From Pocillopora verrucosa (lineage: Eukaryota > Cnidaria > Anthozoa > Scleractinia > Pocilloporidae), in NCBI RefSeq assembly GCF_036669915.1, contig NC_089321.1, forward strand, positions 6,966,163 through 7,030,162: a DNA stretch of 64,000 nt. Reading direction: 5' to 3'. Below the pieces are notes generated by a model. That model was not told where the DNA came from. It saw only the letters and a program-made list of their open reading frames with translations, and made no database searches. This document shows positions 24,235 to 35,525 of this stretch, piece after piece (positions within the stretch are counted from its first letter, which is position 1; each line of letters starts with the position of its first letter). Made by a program: the position numbers and the translations under genes.

Positions 24235-26978
24235 ATGCTTTTTTTAGTGTGTCTTTTACTCTTTGAGGCATACGCTGTTTCCATTAGCCCAATAATAGGC
24301 CGCGATATGGAACGTGACTCCATTCAGGTAATATCAGTAAAACTGTGATAATCTTTCATGACGTGTTAACCGACATCAAATAAGCGTTTTGTCCTGAACG
24401 TATTCGCTTTCGCTGCTCATCAAGCAATGACTGTATTAAATCATATCATTTAAGCGCTCCTTTCTATTCACCAAGACAATACAACCTCGGCTTACGCGAT
24501 GGTCAGAGAAGGATATTTTCCTGGTAACAAACTAGCTCCCTCCCTCACTTTATAGCTGTGATTTGTTTTCTTATTTTCAGGATAATTCAGATCCAGAGAA
24601 CCAGGATGAGTCCTCCATGGTACAAGCACGATATGCACGTGGCAAGTATAAAACATCTTAAGAACTTGTAAAGTTCACCTCTAAGTCTCTTGTCCACAAG
24701 TTATTCCACTTAACAAGCTCAGGAAATGGCAACATGGTCATGTGTTACTATGGACGAAAATTTGTCCAGCGTAGCCGAACTACTATTCTATCGTAATTTT
24801 AGTGATAGTAACCTAATACAGATAGGTAAAAGTACAAATTTGTGGGATTGGAGTAAAGGTAAGGTGAAACATTGAGATTTCGCACTTCAGGAACATTTTG
24901 AGCGAATGACAGTGGTCGTTAACGTTCTTCCTTTGTCATTGATGATGACCGAGTACATCTAAAGGGTCCATTGCTTACGTCTGTGGCTGATGAATCCGAT
25001 GCAAGCTTAAGAGACTGCGGCTCAAGTTGGATATTGGTGGTTGGAAAGTTGACTCTGGACATCCCCAACATGTCTTCCTCATCGAATTCAGCAATATTTT
25101 GTCGCTCATTCTAACACTGTCACTGTTTTGCATAACGTTTCAGAACCCAAAAGATGTACATACAGAAACAAGGAATATAAACCGGGCGCAAAAGTTGACA
25201 TAAATTTGGGTCCGGATTATGCAAGATGCGATCGATGCACATGTACCAAGAAAGGAAAATTCCGCAAATGCACCAAATTGTACTATTGTGAAGTGGGCTT
25301 TCTGAAGTGTAAGGTTGAGGATTATGAATGGCTTCCTGGTAAATGCTGTCCTGAGTGCAAACGAAAAAGTAAGTTACCTACTGTTCATAGCTTTCTCAAT
25401 CCTCGTTTCGCTTGTGTGCCTTGAGTTTTAGTGTGTGTACAGAGTCCGTGCAGGGATGCTCGTTTTTCTTGCTATTTGTTTCTGTCTTCTGTTTCTGCAC
25501 TTGCACGCTTTTGAATTTTTTCTTTCATTAACTCTCAGTTCTACGATTTTCAGTTTTCTGTGTATGACTCGCCAGTAGTTCTATAAATTAATTTGTTTAA
25601 AATATGCATCGAGGCCAACTACCTCAACTTAATAATTAGATTATTATCATTGTGTATCGTCTGCACTTTCCATTTTTGCTCGTTTATTTTGCGTTTAAGT
25701 ACCTGAATCTTGACCTCCAACCGTTCCTCACCTAAAAAAACTAATAGGGCCACTTGCCTTCGTTTAGTGGCTTTTTTTCAGATAAGAACTGGAAAAAAAT
25801 TAAGAATTCAGTTTACTCTGTCAATTACACGTGTACCAGGTGTGTATGTAACAATGGAATCTCTCTTCTAATGCGTTCAAAACTGACCAATTCCTTTTTA
25901 AGCTTTAAATATTGAAGTTTTTGATTTACAGGTTGCACCGACGACAGAAAGGTCGGGGAAAAATGGGAGAGGATAAAAAGCATGACGGGCCAAAATAAAG
26001 GCATTTGCTCTCTTTGTGAATGTTTAGCAGACGGCGAAGAGTTCTGCCAAGACAGTCGTTTCATTTGCTTTGACATATCAGGGTGTCTGGAGACTGAGAT
26101 AAAACCGGACTTCTGCTGTCCACAGTGCAGTAAGTATTACCAAAGAGATGATAATGAAATAAATGCATGGAATAAGAGAAAAAGAGGAAGAAAGATGACT
26201 CACAGAAAAAAAAAAACTGAATAATCACTACATGTTCAAGCTAGAGCACAGGAAGTTTACAACAGCGCAGAAAAGGCATCCTTTTCGTAAGCTAGGAGAG
26301 TTGATTGAGGCGAGAAAATGGTCCATTTAAACAGCCTTGAAAAAATTCAATTTAATATCAAACGACCGGTTTTCAGGTTGTGGTTATGTGGACTTTTTAA
26401 GCTGCTGTACTGCGTTGAAAACTGCTATTAAAATGTGAACAATTAATAACCTAGCAACAAGAAGTCCAATATGCAGAGTTTCAATGAGTCCATGAGGTGG
26501 CAAAAGTTGCGTATGTGTTGGTCTTAGAGAGAGACTGCTCTCTGGGTTATAGGTCCTTGATAACGTCACATATAGAGGGAGAGTAAGTTTTTAATGCAGA
26601 TGAAGGTAATCATCGACGCGGAACTAGTGAATGTGAAGAAGATAGCAGTTCGTAGATGAAAGTCGCGATCCTTGTCGAAAGTGACTGCATCATGAGAAAA
26701 ACGATTTTACTTCTTTCGTAGAGTTGTTAATGTTTCCGTACACATTGTTCTCGGCAAATGTAGTTGTTGTCCTCATTTTCGCAAGTACTTGGGGAATTGA
26801 TGTAGCCAGTGTCCTAAGATGACAGTTCATTGCTCTTTTTCTATCAAACCTTTCAGAAACTTGGGCCAAATCAACTACGACTGATGCACCAAGCTTTACC
26901 ATTATACCGACGGAACCTACAGAACCACCGCCGTTTCCACTTTTCCCGTTTGACTCCAATGAAGACAAAGAAACTTAA
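24235..26978 (+). CDS. Secreted 2x VWC protein with Pro-rich tail (VWC gene 2)
   Basis: Exons 24235-24327, 24581-24641, 25144-25368, 25932-26129 and 26857-26978; 232 aa. Exon 1 is a signal peptide (MLFLVCLLLFEAYAVSISP). Exon 2 is a short acidic-to-basic propeptide (ends QARYAR). Exon 3 encodes VWC 1 (CTYRNKEYKPG, then CDRCTC and GKCCPEC). Exon 4 encodes VWC 2 (CTDDRKVGEKWER, then CSLCEC and FCCPQC). The last exon is Thr/Pro-rich and contains PPPFPLFPF before an acidic end. It has no WSC-like domain. Intron phases are 0 and then 1, 1, 1. The exon 2 donor is GC-type with otherwise perfect consensus (G|GCAAGT). The closest relative in the window is VWC gene 3. An AATAAA lies about 150 bp after the stop. 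Confidence 0.8.
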
Positions 26979-27129
26979 GACCAGGCTCGACAAATGTTTT
27001 TTTTTCGCAGATGCGATTTACTTCGAGTAGTTTTTCAAAGGAAGAGTGAGCATGACGATTCTAATGACTTGTTCTAAGAAATAAGAGATCGTTGAATGGA
27101 TGTGTTCGCGAGACTTAATTAAACCTGGA

Positions 27130-27135
27130 AATAAA
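27130..27135 (+). terminator. Poly(A) signal AATAAA of VWC gene 2
   Basis: First AATAAA after the stop codon at 26,978, about 150 bp downstream on the coding strand. Confidence 0.55.
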
Positions 27136-27394
27136 ACTTGAAAAGAAATTGAAAACGCATCTTCTTGTTTGCTGCAGTCATTTTAATTTAAATTACATCC
27201 AGTATCAGTTACTTTAGTGGTTAAACTGCATCAGGATGATTTTTGGCAGTTTCTTTAATGTTTCGCTGGGAACGAGTCAACCATAAAATTTAAGCAAATG
27301 TTTTGATACCCTATCTATCTTCTTTTGTCTGCTATTGCTTTTTGAGAGTTTCTATGATTCAATGAAAAACTTTGCAGATCAGGATATATTGTTC

Positions 27395-27764
27395 TGGTCC
27401 GGCGGTCATTTCATTTCTTCTCCTCATTTACGCACAGTCGAAATTTGTCAGACTATATTTATGCTGTGATGCTTTAACAAAGCGGGACATCCTGAGCGAA
27501 CATTATTGACAACTATTTCCACTGCTGTGACCAATCAGAACGCGCCATGGTGGAAACACGTGGCCATATAATCAAAGAATGGTCCGGCGGTCATTTCGTT
27601 TCTACTCCTCATTTACGCACAGTCGAAATTTGTCAGACTACATTTTATGCTTGATGCTTTAACAAAGCGGGACATCCTGAGCGAACATTATTGACGACTA
27701 TCTCCACTGCTGTGACCAATCAGAACGCGACATGGTGGAAACACGTGGCCATATAATCAAAGAA
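27395..27764. repeat. 185-bp direct tandem duplication
   Basis: Two copies start at 27,395 and 27,580, each beginning TGGTCCGGCGGTCATTTC. Each carries GACCAATCAGAACGCG and ends at CATATAATCAAAGAA. They differ at only a few positions. Confidence 0.9.
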
Positions 27765-30700
27765 TGGGTCCAGCCTCACGCACAATGAAATATATCCACG
27801 AAGTGCATTTGAGTTGACTGGTAACTCTGCAGTCATCTCTCAAATGATCATGGTATCATTTTTCAGTCTTAAGGTATCATGTGCAGATATTTAAAAGCTT
27901 TCGTGATATTCAATCATTCACTGCTATAATTTTTGCCGGTTTTCTTCCTTCCATCAATTTGATATCAGAATTATATGCTCTATTGTTCAGATCTCCTAGT
28001 TACCTCTATTATGATGAAAGAATTTCATTGTGTTGTCTGTTTTGTTTTCGTGTTCTTGCACGGAATCAATGCTGTGGAAAAGCCAAAAAATATAATTAAT
28101 ACGAATATATATATTTGTACTTTTCTAAAAAATCAGTTCCTCTTCTTGCTTCGAAGGATGGAAATGTATTTTGATTAACAAAATACCCAAATAGGACAAG
28201 TCGTGAACACTTTGGTCGTCACTTTTTAATTAACAATTCAGATGTGTTAAATTTGCCAACAATTAATCGAAGAAAGAGATCTCTATGGACGCCTATGACT
28301 TTGAGAAAGAAGAAAGTTTGTTCTCTTAAATAACAAAAGCCTAATTTTCACGGTCTTCAAAATTGCTAACTCGATTTCTTTTGAAATATTGAGCTGCATT
28401 TATATGTTAAAAACCGTTAATTCTTTCTGAGATGACTACTTTTGGGAAACATGAATTAGATCCATTTAACGTGGAGGACAGATGGTTCACTATCAAGTCT
28501 TGGGTAGGTCGAGTTTAGCACAGATATTTTAGTATTTCTGTCGTATTTCAACGCCGAAATTTCATATGATTGAACATGCCTTAATATCATGTATTAGTCC
28601 ATAGAGAATACACGTTACGATTTAGACTTGCGATGCTAATCAAAAATCGTCAGGATTCTTTGGTTGTGCTATTGCTTGCATAAAGGTGAAACACCTTACA
28701 CTATAGTTTTTATCCTTTTGCGGTCAGAAAATTTGGAGGCTTTCTGGTGGTATACATTTTTTAATGTATCAATCTTGTAAGCCATCGTTAACCGTATCGA
28801 CGCTTGTGGAACCTGTAGACTATGTTTTGTTGCGACACTCATATGTTTATTTAGTTGGAGCCCAGCCTTATTATTTAACTGTCATTTTAAACTGATGTGG
28901 CTTAACAACCGTCGTCAACCACCATTAGCTGGTTGGATCGTAAATAATTTTAACTTTAAGATGGAGAGAGAGTTTAATGTGGCGACCATCCTTAATCTTT
29001 AGGCATATATTATGTGGCTACAGACTAATCATATCAGTTCATCTATACTGAAATGCTTGAAATTTCGTTCTTCGCCTAGTTTCTTGGACGGGAAAAATTG
29101 GCCTTATTCTTCACTGCTTAATCGAACGTAAATTAAAATAGCCATTTTTTTCAAACCTTCGGTGTTTGACCATTTCAGGCAGTACTTTTGTTTCAAGAGA
29201 CGTTAAATACTCCGCTTCGGAAATCGCTTAAGATGACCGAAGAAACAAAGGGATGCTGGCGTCAGATATAGTTGGACAGATGTCCCAGTATTCGAAGTCA
29301 TTGCTTTGAGAGCAATTGACGCCATTTAGTTTTTTTTTAATGCATAAACAGTGATCATGACTGTATGGGTCATAATTACTCGGCGAAAACCTAAATTTAA
29401 GCAAGAAATTAACGAAATTAGGTTAAATTCTGAGAATTAATTATACAAAATGAAATCGCATTTTTTCCCGCTGACAAAACAAATTTAATGTGTTTTGTAA
29501 AGTTAACTATTGATCTAGGCCCCTGACCTCTTTTTGACGTTTGTTTACAAAGCAATAAAGTTGGCGTCTTTCGAATACTTACAATACATTACGCTAGCAT
29601 CATACCGTTTTCAGTAACTTGAATTAAGCGAAGTTCTTGACGTTCCAAAGAGTTGCAATTTATCAGATATATGGTTAGTGAGAACTTTGTACTTGGGTAT
29701 TTTATTTCAGTTATTGAAGTTTTAATTTCATGAGTTGAATTTTTATTTTAAACTTTGTAACCAATTCAGTCTGCCTCTCAGTACGCTTAACAGGAAACGC
29801 GAACACCACTGGATTAGTTTTTCTCCGGCTACACCATATCAGGTGAAGGTCAGAAAAACGTCTGTTAAAACGACACTGACTCGCATTTATCAGCATCCTT
29901 TGAAGTCAACCTAAGTTTAAAACAGGGCTGCTCAGGAGGTTCATTATTACTTTCCTCACATTTCACCATTGCATTTTGCTGTAAAACCTTGTTATTGTCA
30001 GTAACTTCTTATAAGGATAAGGTAAGACGCTACAAATCTCCAAAATTTGAGAATACCATAAGTCAATATGATTTAGGAAGGGTCGTTCAAAATACCATAA
30101 AAAATATAGCAATCATGCAGAAGTGAAGAAAAGCCACTGTTTGAGTCTTCAAACATGTAATCAATATTATCTGACAGCAATTTTAGCCTATAATGCTGTA
30201 ACAGCACAAAATGTGCCTGCCACATGCATGTTGAATCTAGGAGAAACTATTGAGGAAAATCTCTTGTTAAGTGCAAGGAGCAATTGAAACAAACCATTTA
30301 CAAGTTATGCTGGAAGAATAAATTTATTTTGCCTTTTCATCCTTTTAAAAAGTCGTTATAGCTAAACATTTGAATTCAGACATCGAATGTACTATAGAGT
30401 CTCCATAATTGATATTTAATACACTTCTGTAAGTTCAGGAGTGGGGTAGGGCTTATTAATTCCTTGACTTCTGGGTAGGCTTTTATTTCGCGAAAATTCC
30501 CTTGGGGCAGAACATCGATGTATTGAATACAATATACAGAATGTATGTCTTCGGTTGAAAATCAACAAAAACGGAAGCTAGTAGAGGCTTTCAAATACTT
30601 GCATATTTAAATTGAGCCCAAACGAATCACTGAGAAAATATTGTTTCAGAGTTTGTGTTCAGGGAGGGGGGTGAAAGGACGTATCAAAGAGGGGTCTTTC

Positions 30701-31057
30701 AACTTGTTATTGAATGATACCATCCAACTACGAATGGTATTGAACTGAATTAAATAAACGTTGAGAAAAGCGGAAAACTTAAAACCGTCTAGGTTTAAAA
30801 TGCCGAAAATTTCTTTAAAACGACGACGTTTCGAAGTTACTTAGTGCCATTAAAGGTCAAGTCAAGATAAAATCCTAAGTGGGCATTTAAAAGTAGAAGG
30901 AATTCCTTAGAGGTATGAATATGATGGCAAAGTAAAACAAAGAGAAACTGCCCATAAATAAAGAATATAATAATAATAGACATTTTTAATCTGAACGAAG
31001 TCAACCAGATTGATAGACTGTCAATTAAATTTTTCAGAGTGCACAAGAAGTAGGAAG

Positions 31058-33866
31058 ATGGTCGTCAAATTCAACGTGGTGCTTATCATCTTCGTTTGTA
31101 TTTTAATTTCTATCGAGGGTCGTTCGGTTAAAGAGGTAAGTGATTCATGCAAAATACGGAATCGTTCTCTTACTTTAGATAGTTTGGCTTGGGCTGTTTA
31201 CGTAGATAACATTATTGTCTCTTGGGGAGGAACTTGCCGGGCTGAATAGAATAAGTATTGTTGCGGTAATTAGTTCCCTTCAACAATTGACTTTATCGTT
31301 TCCGTATAGCTGTACGCTTGCACCTAAATCGATAACTCAGGTTGTCATGAATAAAGGCAAGGGAAGAGATGGACCAAGTTAATGTTCACTTATTTGGTTT
31401 TTTTTCAGGACAGTTTTGATATTGAGACCCATAACAAGTCTGTGGTGATGGAAGAACGAGGTACACGAAGAAAAATCGTTATATTGAAAACAGTTCATGA
31501 ATTTCATATCAATGTTTCAACCATTCTACTACAAAGGTAAGTGCGGTAAGCTGCATGACCAAAACGCAGTGCTTAGGAAATGACCACACGGTGACCGTCA
31601 GTCTTTTGTTCCGTAAACAGTGAACGGATGACATCTGCAAAATTCGTCAATGCTGGATTATCGCTAATATCCATTGCTAAATGATTCGAAACGAGATGCA
31701 CCTTGAAAATAACTTGACCGAGAAACAGCTTTTAGGAAAGTTGCCAAGTATGACTAAAACTGGGTATGGAGATCTTACAGATACTGCCTCTTACCTAGAA
31801 CCGCAATGACTCATTATAAGTCTCTTTAAATGGAACATAATTCCCATATGATTATTGGTATTTTGCTTCACATTTTAGGATCAGGAGGGTGCACATATAG
31901 GAACAACGAATACGAACCAGGCGCAACCGTTAACATCGCTGTGGCTCCAAAGTATGATCGCTGCGATGAGTGCAAATGCATTAGAGGGAAATTCAAAAAA
32001 TGCACAAAGTTATACAGTTGTCACGTAACTAATCAGTGTAAGATGGAAGACTATGTATGGCGTCCAGATAGTTGCTGCCCTGAATGCAAACAAAAAGGCG
32101 AGCCCTGTATTATTTTTCTCTTTCTATCGACATATGTCTCTAATGTGCCTAACATTTATTAACCTGTGAACAGTTTGTCTTTCTGTTCTTGTTATTAGTT
32201 TCTGTATTCTTTTCTTCAGCACGTACTCATGCTATAGGAGACTTTTAAAATTTACCCATTTATCTTCGATCTCCACATCACCTGTGTTTCTTTCATTCTG
32301 AGTTCTAACTCAGGTGCTCCGTGGTAGGGCCTAAATTCAAAATTTGTGGTTAGTCCAGCCGTGACAGCTATCGAAACTCTTAAGCGTAAAGAGAACGTCC
32401 AACAAAAACAACAACATTACATGAGAGGGACAATATTTTCACATGCTTTTCACAGCTTTTCACGTTCCTTTATTTCACATGAAGTAAGTTTAGACTGTGA
32501 AAACCTCATAAAGAATTTGTTCTTTGCATTGATTTAACAATATTTCTATTAGAGTTCCTTACTTATAGATTGTCAATCAGTAAAAATGTCCGCCTTATCC
32601 ACTTTTATTTTCTTTTAGACCTTCAAACTCTTAATAACAAATACCCCAGATGATGTTTTACTTTCCCCTTATACACCAAATTCTTTTCCCCTCGATTCTT
32701 CAGTTACAAAGAGAAAATAACTTTCAAATCTCCAAATTCCTTGTTCTCATTCCTGTTTTGTATTTCGTCCTCCGATTAATTATTTTCTGCAGGGACTGCA
32801 GATTCCCATTTTACATTTATTGTTGATCTACTTTATCTAAAGAATAAACCCATGGCGATCCATGATCATTGACCATCATTGACGTTTTTGATTTACAGGT
32901 TGTTCCGATGACAGAAAAGTTGGCGAAAAATGGGAGAGGTTAGTGCGTTTGCCGGAGGGTGAGAAGGAAGGAATCTGTTCTTTATGCGAATGCAACGCAG
33001 ACGGTACAGAGTTTTGTAAAGAAAATCTTTTGTTATGCTTCAAACCAGAAGGATGCATAGAGACTGAAATGAAGCTGGATCACTGCTGTCCTCAGTGCAG
33101 TAAGTATCGGCAAAACAACAGATCCACTGGAAGTCCAGGCTCATGATACGAAACGAACGTGAAGGCGATTCTTTCTTCATTGCGTCAACAAGGGTCTAGT
33201 TTACGTTCGGTACAGGTCTTGAGCTTGGGATATCACTGGTGGGCCCCTCACACACACAAAAAAAAACTTGCTAGTCAATCTAACACGTTATTGTGGCCAG
33301 AATTGTGGTAGCCCATAAAATATTACTTTTGAAAAGTTTTCAGCCTGGCTGGGTTAACATGATACTCCATGATGTAAAACAATTTCATTGCTTCGTTTGA
33401 GTTAAGATCACAACTAAATGGCGAACTCAGAGCCACTTAATCTTTGCCTTTCTTCGTTCCCCCCCCCCATCCCCAGAACTTCTGTAGGAGAGGACCGAAG
33501 TGGATTAGGATAGCCATTGTTCAAGCCGAAGTTTAGTGACCCGTGTGGCTTGGCGACCGAAAACAAAATTGAAATTTCTAATCATTAAGTCTTCTTTCAA
33601 AAGAGATTGTGGGAACGTGAATGTAAGTGTTCTCTAGATCTGCAAGAAGAATAAAAAGTAGTCCATCCATAGTTAAACAAAGAAGCAACCACCTCAACTC
33701 CTGCGCAAGTGCATTTGTTTATTTTTCCTCTCGAACAAACCTTACAGAAACATGGGCAACAGCGGTTACTACACCACCACCCATCTTTACAATAGAGGAA
33801 GGTACAGAAGAATCCTCACTTCCGTTTCCATTTGGTTTCGATGCCAATACGGATCAAGACCGATAA
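31058..33866 (+). CDS. Secreted 2x VWC protein with Pro-rich tail (VWC gene 3)
   Basis: Exons 31058-31135, 31409-31460, 31879-32097, 32899-33099 and 33748-33866; 222 aa. Exon 1 is a signal peptide (MVVKFNVVLIIFVCILISIE). Exon 2 is a short acidic propeptide ending EER. Exon 3 encodes VWC 1 (CTYRNNEYEPG, then CDECKC and SCCPEC). Exon 4 encodes VWC 2 (CSDDRKVGEKWER, then CSLCEC and HCCPQC). The tail exon contains PPPIFTIEE and LPFPFGF. Layout and sequence are very close to VWC gene 2, indicating recent duplication. The exon 3 donor is uncertain: either GC type at 32,098 (GCGAGC), matching the paralogue's position, or a weak GT at 32,107 in the same phase that adds three residues. A probable 3'UTR intron starts 6 nt after the stop (GTACTG at 33,873). 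Confidence 0.8.
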
Positions 33867-34452
33867 CAACAGGTACTGACAAAATATATATCTATAAGAC
33901 TCCTTCTTTTCATGTCTGCGATAAAAGACATAATGGAGACGTTTCGTTTGTTGTTTTCCTTTTCTTTTTACTTATCACAGGATTTATTTTTTAACGAGGA
34001 GGGTGGGTGGGTGGAATTTTGAGAGGGTACAACTGGAATAAAGACAACAGTAGTCTACCGTTAAAATCGATGATAACCTAGGTTATCTGTAACAGAACCT
34101 TACATATGTCTAGAATCACGTAGGAACAAAAATGCTCTGTTCGAGCAAAACTTGCGAGATACATTGCCCTTGTTGGTTATCAATCTATGAGGCTTTTAAT
34201 CTTATAAGTGACAAACTTCTCCAGTCTCATGCTTGTAAACGATCGATTTGGTGTAAGTCTTATCTCAGAACATCTTTTTCTTTTTGCAGGTAATGCTTTT
34301 CTTCGGCCATTTACTTACAGGTGTGCATGATGTCGTGAAAAATTTTATTCCGCATTTTGCGGAAGAATCGTGATGATGAATCGTGCTTAAACAAGTCACT
34401 TTTGTGAGAACTGTATAGAATATGGAAATAAAGACTAACCAGAAATGGAAAT
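33867..34452 (+). other. 3'UTR region of VWC gene 3
   Basis: A donor at 33,873 and an acceptor (TTTTTGCAG) near 34,288 suggest that the UTR is spliced. It ends with AATAAA at 34,427-34,432, immediately before the SINE array. Confidence 0.45.
34427..34432 (+). terminator. Poly(A) signal AATAAA of VWC gene 3
   Basis: On the coding strand, about 20 bp before the left target-site duplication of the SINE array. Confidence 0.5.
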
Positions 34453-34587
34453 ACGGAAATACATTGAAGATTTAGATATATGAAAATTCACATATTTGCA
34501 CTGCGGTGGAAAGATGAAATTAGAAGATCCTCGCAGCTAAGAACACTACTGAAACTAGTAGTTGTAAGTAGGACCTGAAAAAATTTC

Positions 34588-34660
34588 AGGCCCGTACGGG
34601 ATTTGAACCCATGACCTCTGCGATACCGGTGCAGCGCTCTACCAATTGAGCTAACAAGCC
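34588..34660 (-). tRNA. tRNA-Thr(GGT)-like SINE head, copy 1
   Basis: 73 nt on the minus strand. The acceptor arm pairs fully with G-U pairs (GGCTTGT/ACGGGCC), with a D-arm and T-arm (box B GGTTCAAATCC). The anticodon loop CCGGTAT has C in place of the invariant U33, the stem has an A31-C39 mismatch, and GGT is not a normal eukaryotic tRNA-Thr anticodon. It is more likely a SINE promoter than a working tRNA. Confidence 0.5.
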
Positions 34661-34832
34661 AACTGGGAGCTGGTCAATGAATTGGGTACAAATAAACATC
34701 CGAGTGAATGAAGATTTAGATATATGAAAATTCACATATTTGCACTGCGGTGGAAAGATGAAATTAGAAGATCCTCGCAGCTAAGAACACTACTGAAACT
34801 AGTAGTTGTAAGTAGGACCTGAAAAAAATTTC

Positions 34833-34905
34833 AGGCCCGTACGGGATTTGAACCCATGACCTCTGCGATACCGGTGCAGCGCTCTACCAATTGAGCTAAC
34901 AAGCC
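34833..34905 (-). tRNA. tRNA-Thr(GGT)-like SINE head, copy 2
   Basis: Same 73-nt head as copy 1, including the C33 anomaly. It is probably part of the SINE and not a functional tRNA gene. Confidence 0.5.
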
Positions 34906-35081
34906 AACTGGGAGCTGGTCAATGAATTGGGTACAAATAAACATCCGAGTGAATGAAGATTTAGATATATGAAAATTCACATATTTGCACTGCGGTGGAA
35001 AGATGAAATTAGAAGATCCTCGCAGCTAAGAACACTACTGAAACTAGTAGTTGTAAGTAGGACCTGAAAAAAAAAAATTTC

Positions 35082-35154
35082 AGGCCCGTACGGGATTTGA
35101 ACCCATGACCTCTGCGATACCGGTGCAGCGCTCTACCAATTGAGCTAACAAGCC
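35082..35154 (-). tRNA. tRNA-Thr(GGT)-like SINE head, copy 3
   Basis: Same 73-nt head as copies 1 and 2. The adjacent T-run (read on the minus strand) is longer here, which fits slippage in the array. Confidence 0.5.
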
Positions 35155-35364
35155 AACTGGGAGCTGGTCAATGAATTGGGTACAAATAAACATCCGAGTT
35201 TTTCAGGTCCTACTTACAACTACTAGTTTCAGTAGTGTTCTTAGCTGCGAGGATCTTCTAATTTCATCTTTCCACCGCAGTGCAAATATGTGAATTTTCA
35301 TATATCTAAATCTTCATTCACTCGGATGTTTATTTGTACCCAATTCATTGACCAGCTCCCAGTT

Positions 35365-35437
35365 GGCTTGTTAGCTCAATTGGTAGAGCGCTGCACCGGT
35401 ATCGCAGAGGTCATGGGTTCAAATCCCGTACGGGCCT
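35365..35437 (+). tRNA. tRNA-Thr(GGT)-like SINE head, copy 4 (inverted)
   Basis: Plus-strand copy of the same 73-nt head (GGCTTGTTAGCTCAATTGG...). It is followed within 10 nt by a run of seven T, a potential Pol III terminator. With copy 3 it forms a long inverted repeat. Confidence 0.5.
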
Positions 35438-35525
35438 GAAATTTTTTTCAGGTCCTACTTACAACTACTAGTTTCAGTAGTGTTCTTAGCTGCGAGGATC
35501 TTCTAATTTCAACGGAAATACATTG

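Larger units (their letters stand above)
19987..24925 (+). repeat. Tandem segmental duplication, right unit
   Basis: Homologous to 16129-19980. It starts with GTATTTAC, the first bases of intron 6 of VWC gene 1, and ends in intron 2 of VWC gene 2. Relative to the left unit it carries extra sequence at about 21,688-22,566 and 23,656-24,002. The first extra segment is bounded by copies of TGTTCACCTC. Confidence 0.8.
26979..31057. other. Gene-free stretch
   Basis: Holds the poly(A) signal of VWC gene 2 and a 185-bp tandem duplication (27,395-27,764). Otherwise it is AT-rich sequence without a supported exon. An acceptor (TTTTTCAG) at about 31,036, shortly before the next ATG, suggests a 5'UTR intron whose upstream exon was not identified. 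Confidence 0.45.
34453..35525. mobile_element. Composite tRNA-SINE array (3 minus + 1 plus unit) flanked by a 14-bp target-site duplication
   Basis: Three nearly identical head-to-tail units of about 245 bp in minus orientation are followed by a plus-orientation unit, with the inversion near 35,200. Each has a 73-bp tRNA-like head and an A/T-rich tail with AACTACTAGTTTCAGTAGTG. The whole block is bracketed by ACGGAAATACATTG at 34,453-34,466 and again at 35,512-35,525. The complete composite therefore seems to sit inside one insertion site. Confidence 0.8.

Noticed and set aside
28014-28178. Signal-peptide-like start (MKEFHCVVCFVFVFLHGINA)
   Set aside because: The leader looks good but there is no suitable donor or continuing Cys-rich exon, and the frame runs into AT-rich sequence.
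34453-35525. CRISPR-like regularly spaced repeats
   Set aside because: Units are about 245 bp with tRNA-like heads, one inverted, in a eukaryotic genome. This is a SINE array, not a CRISPR locus.
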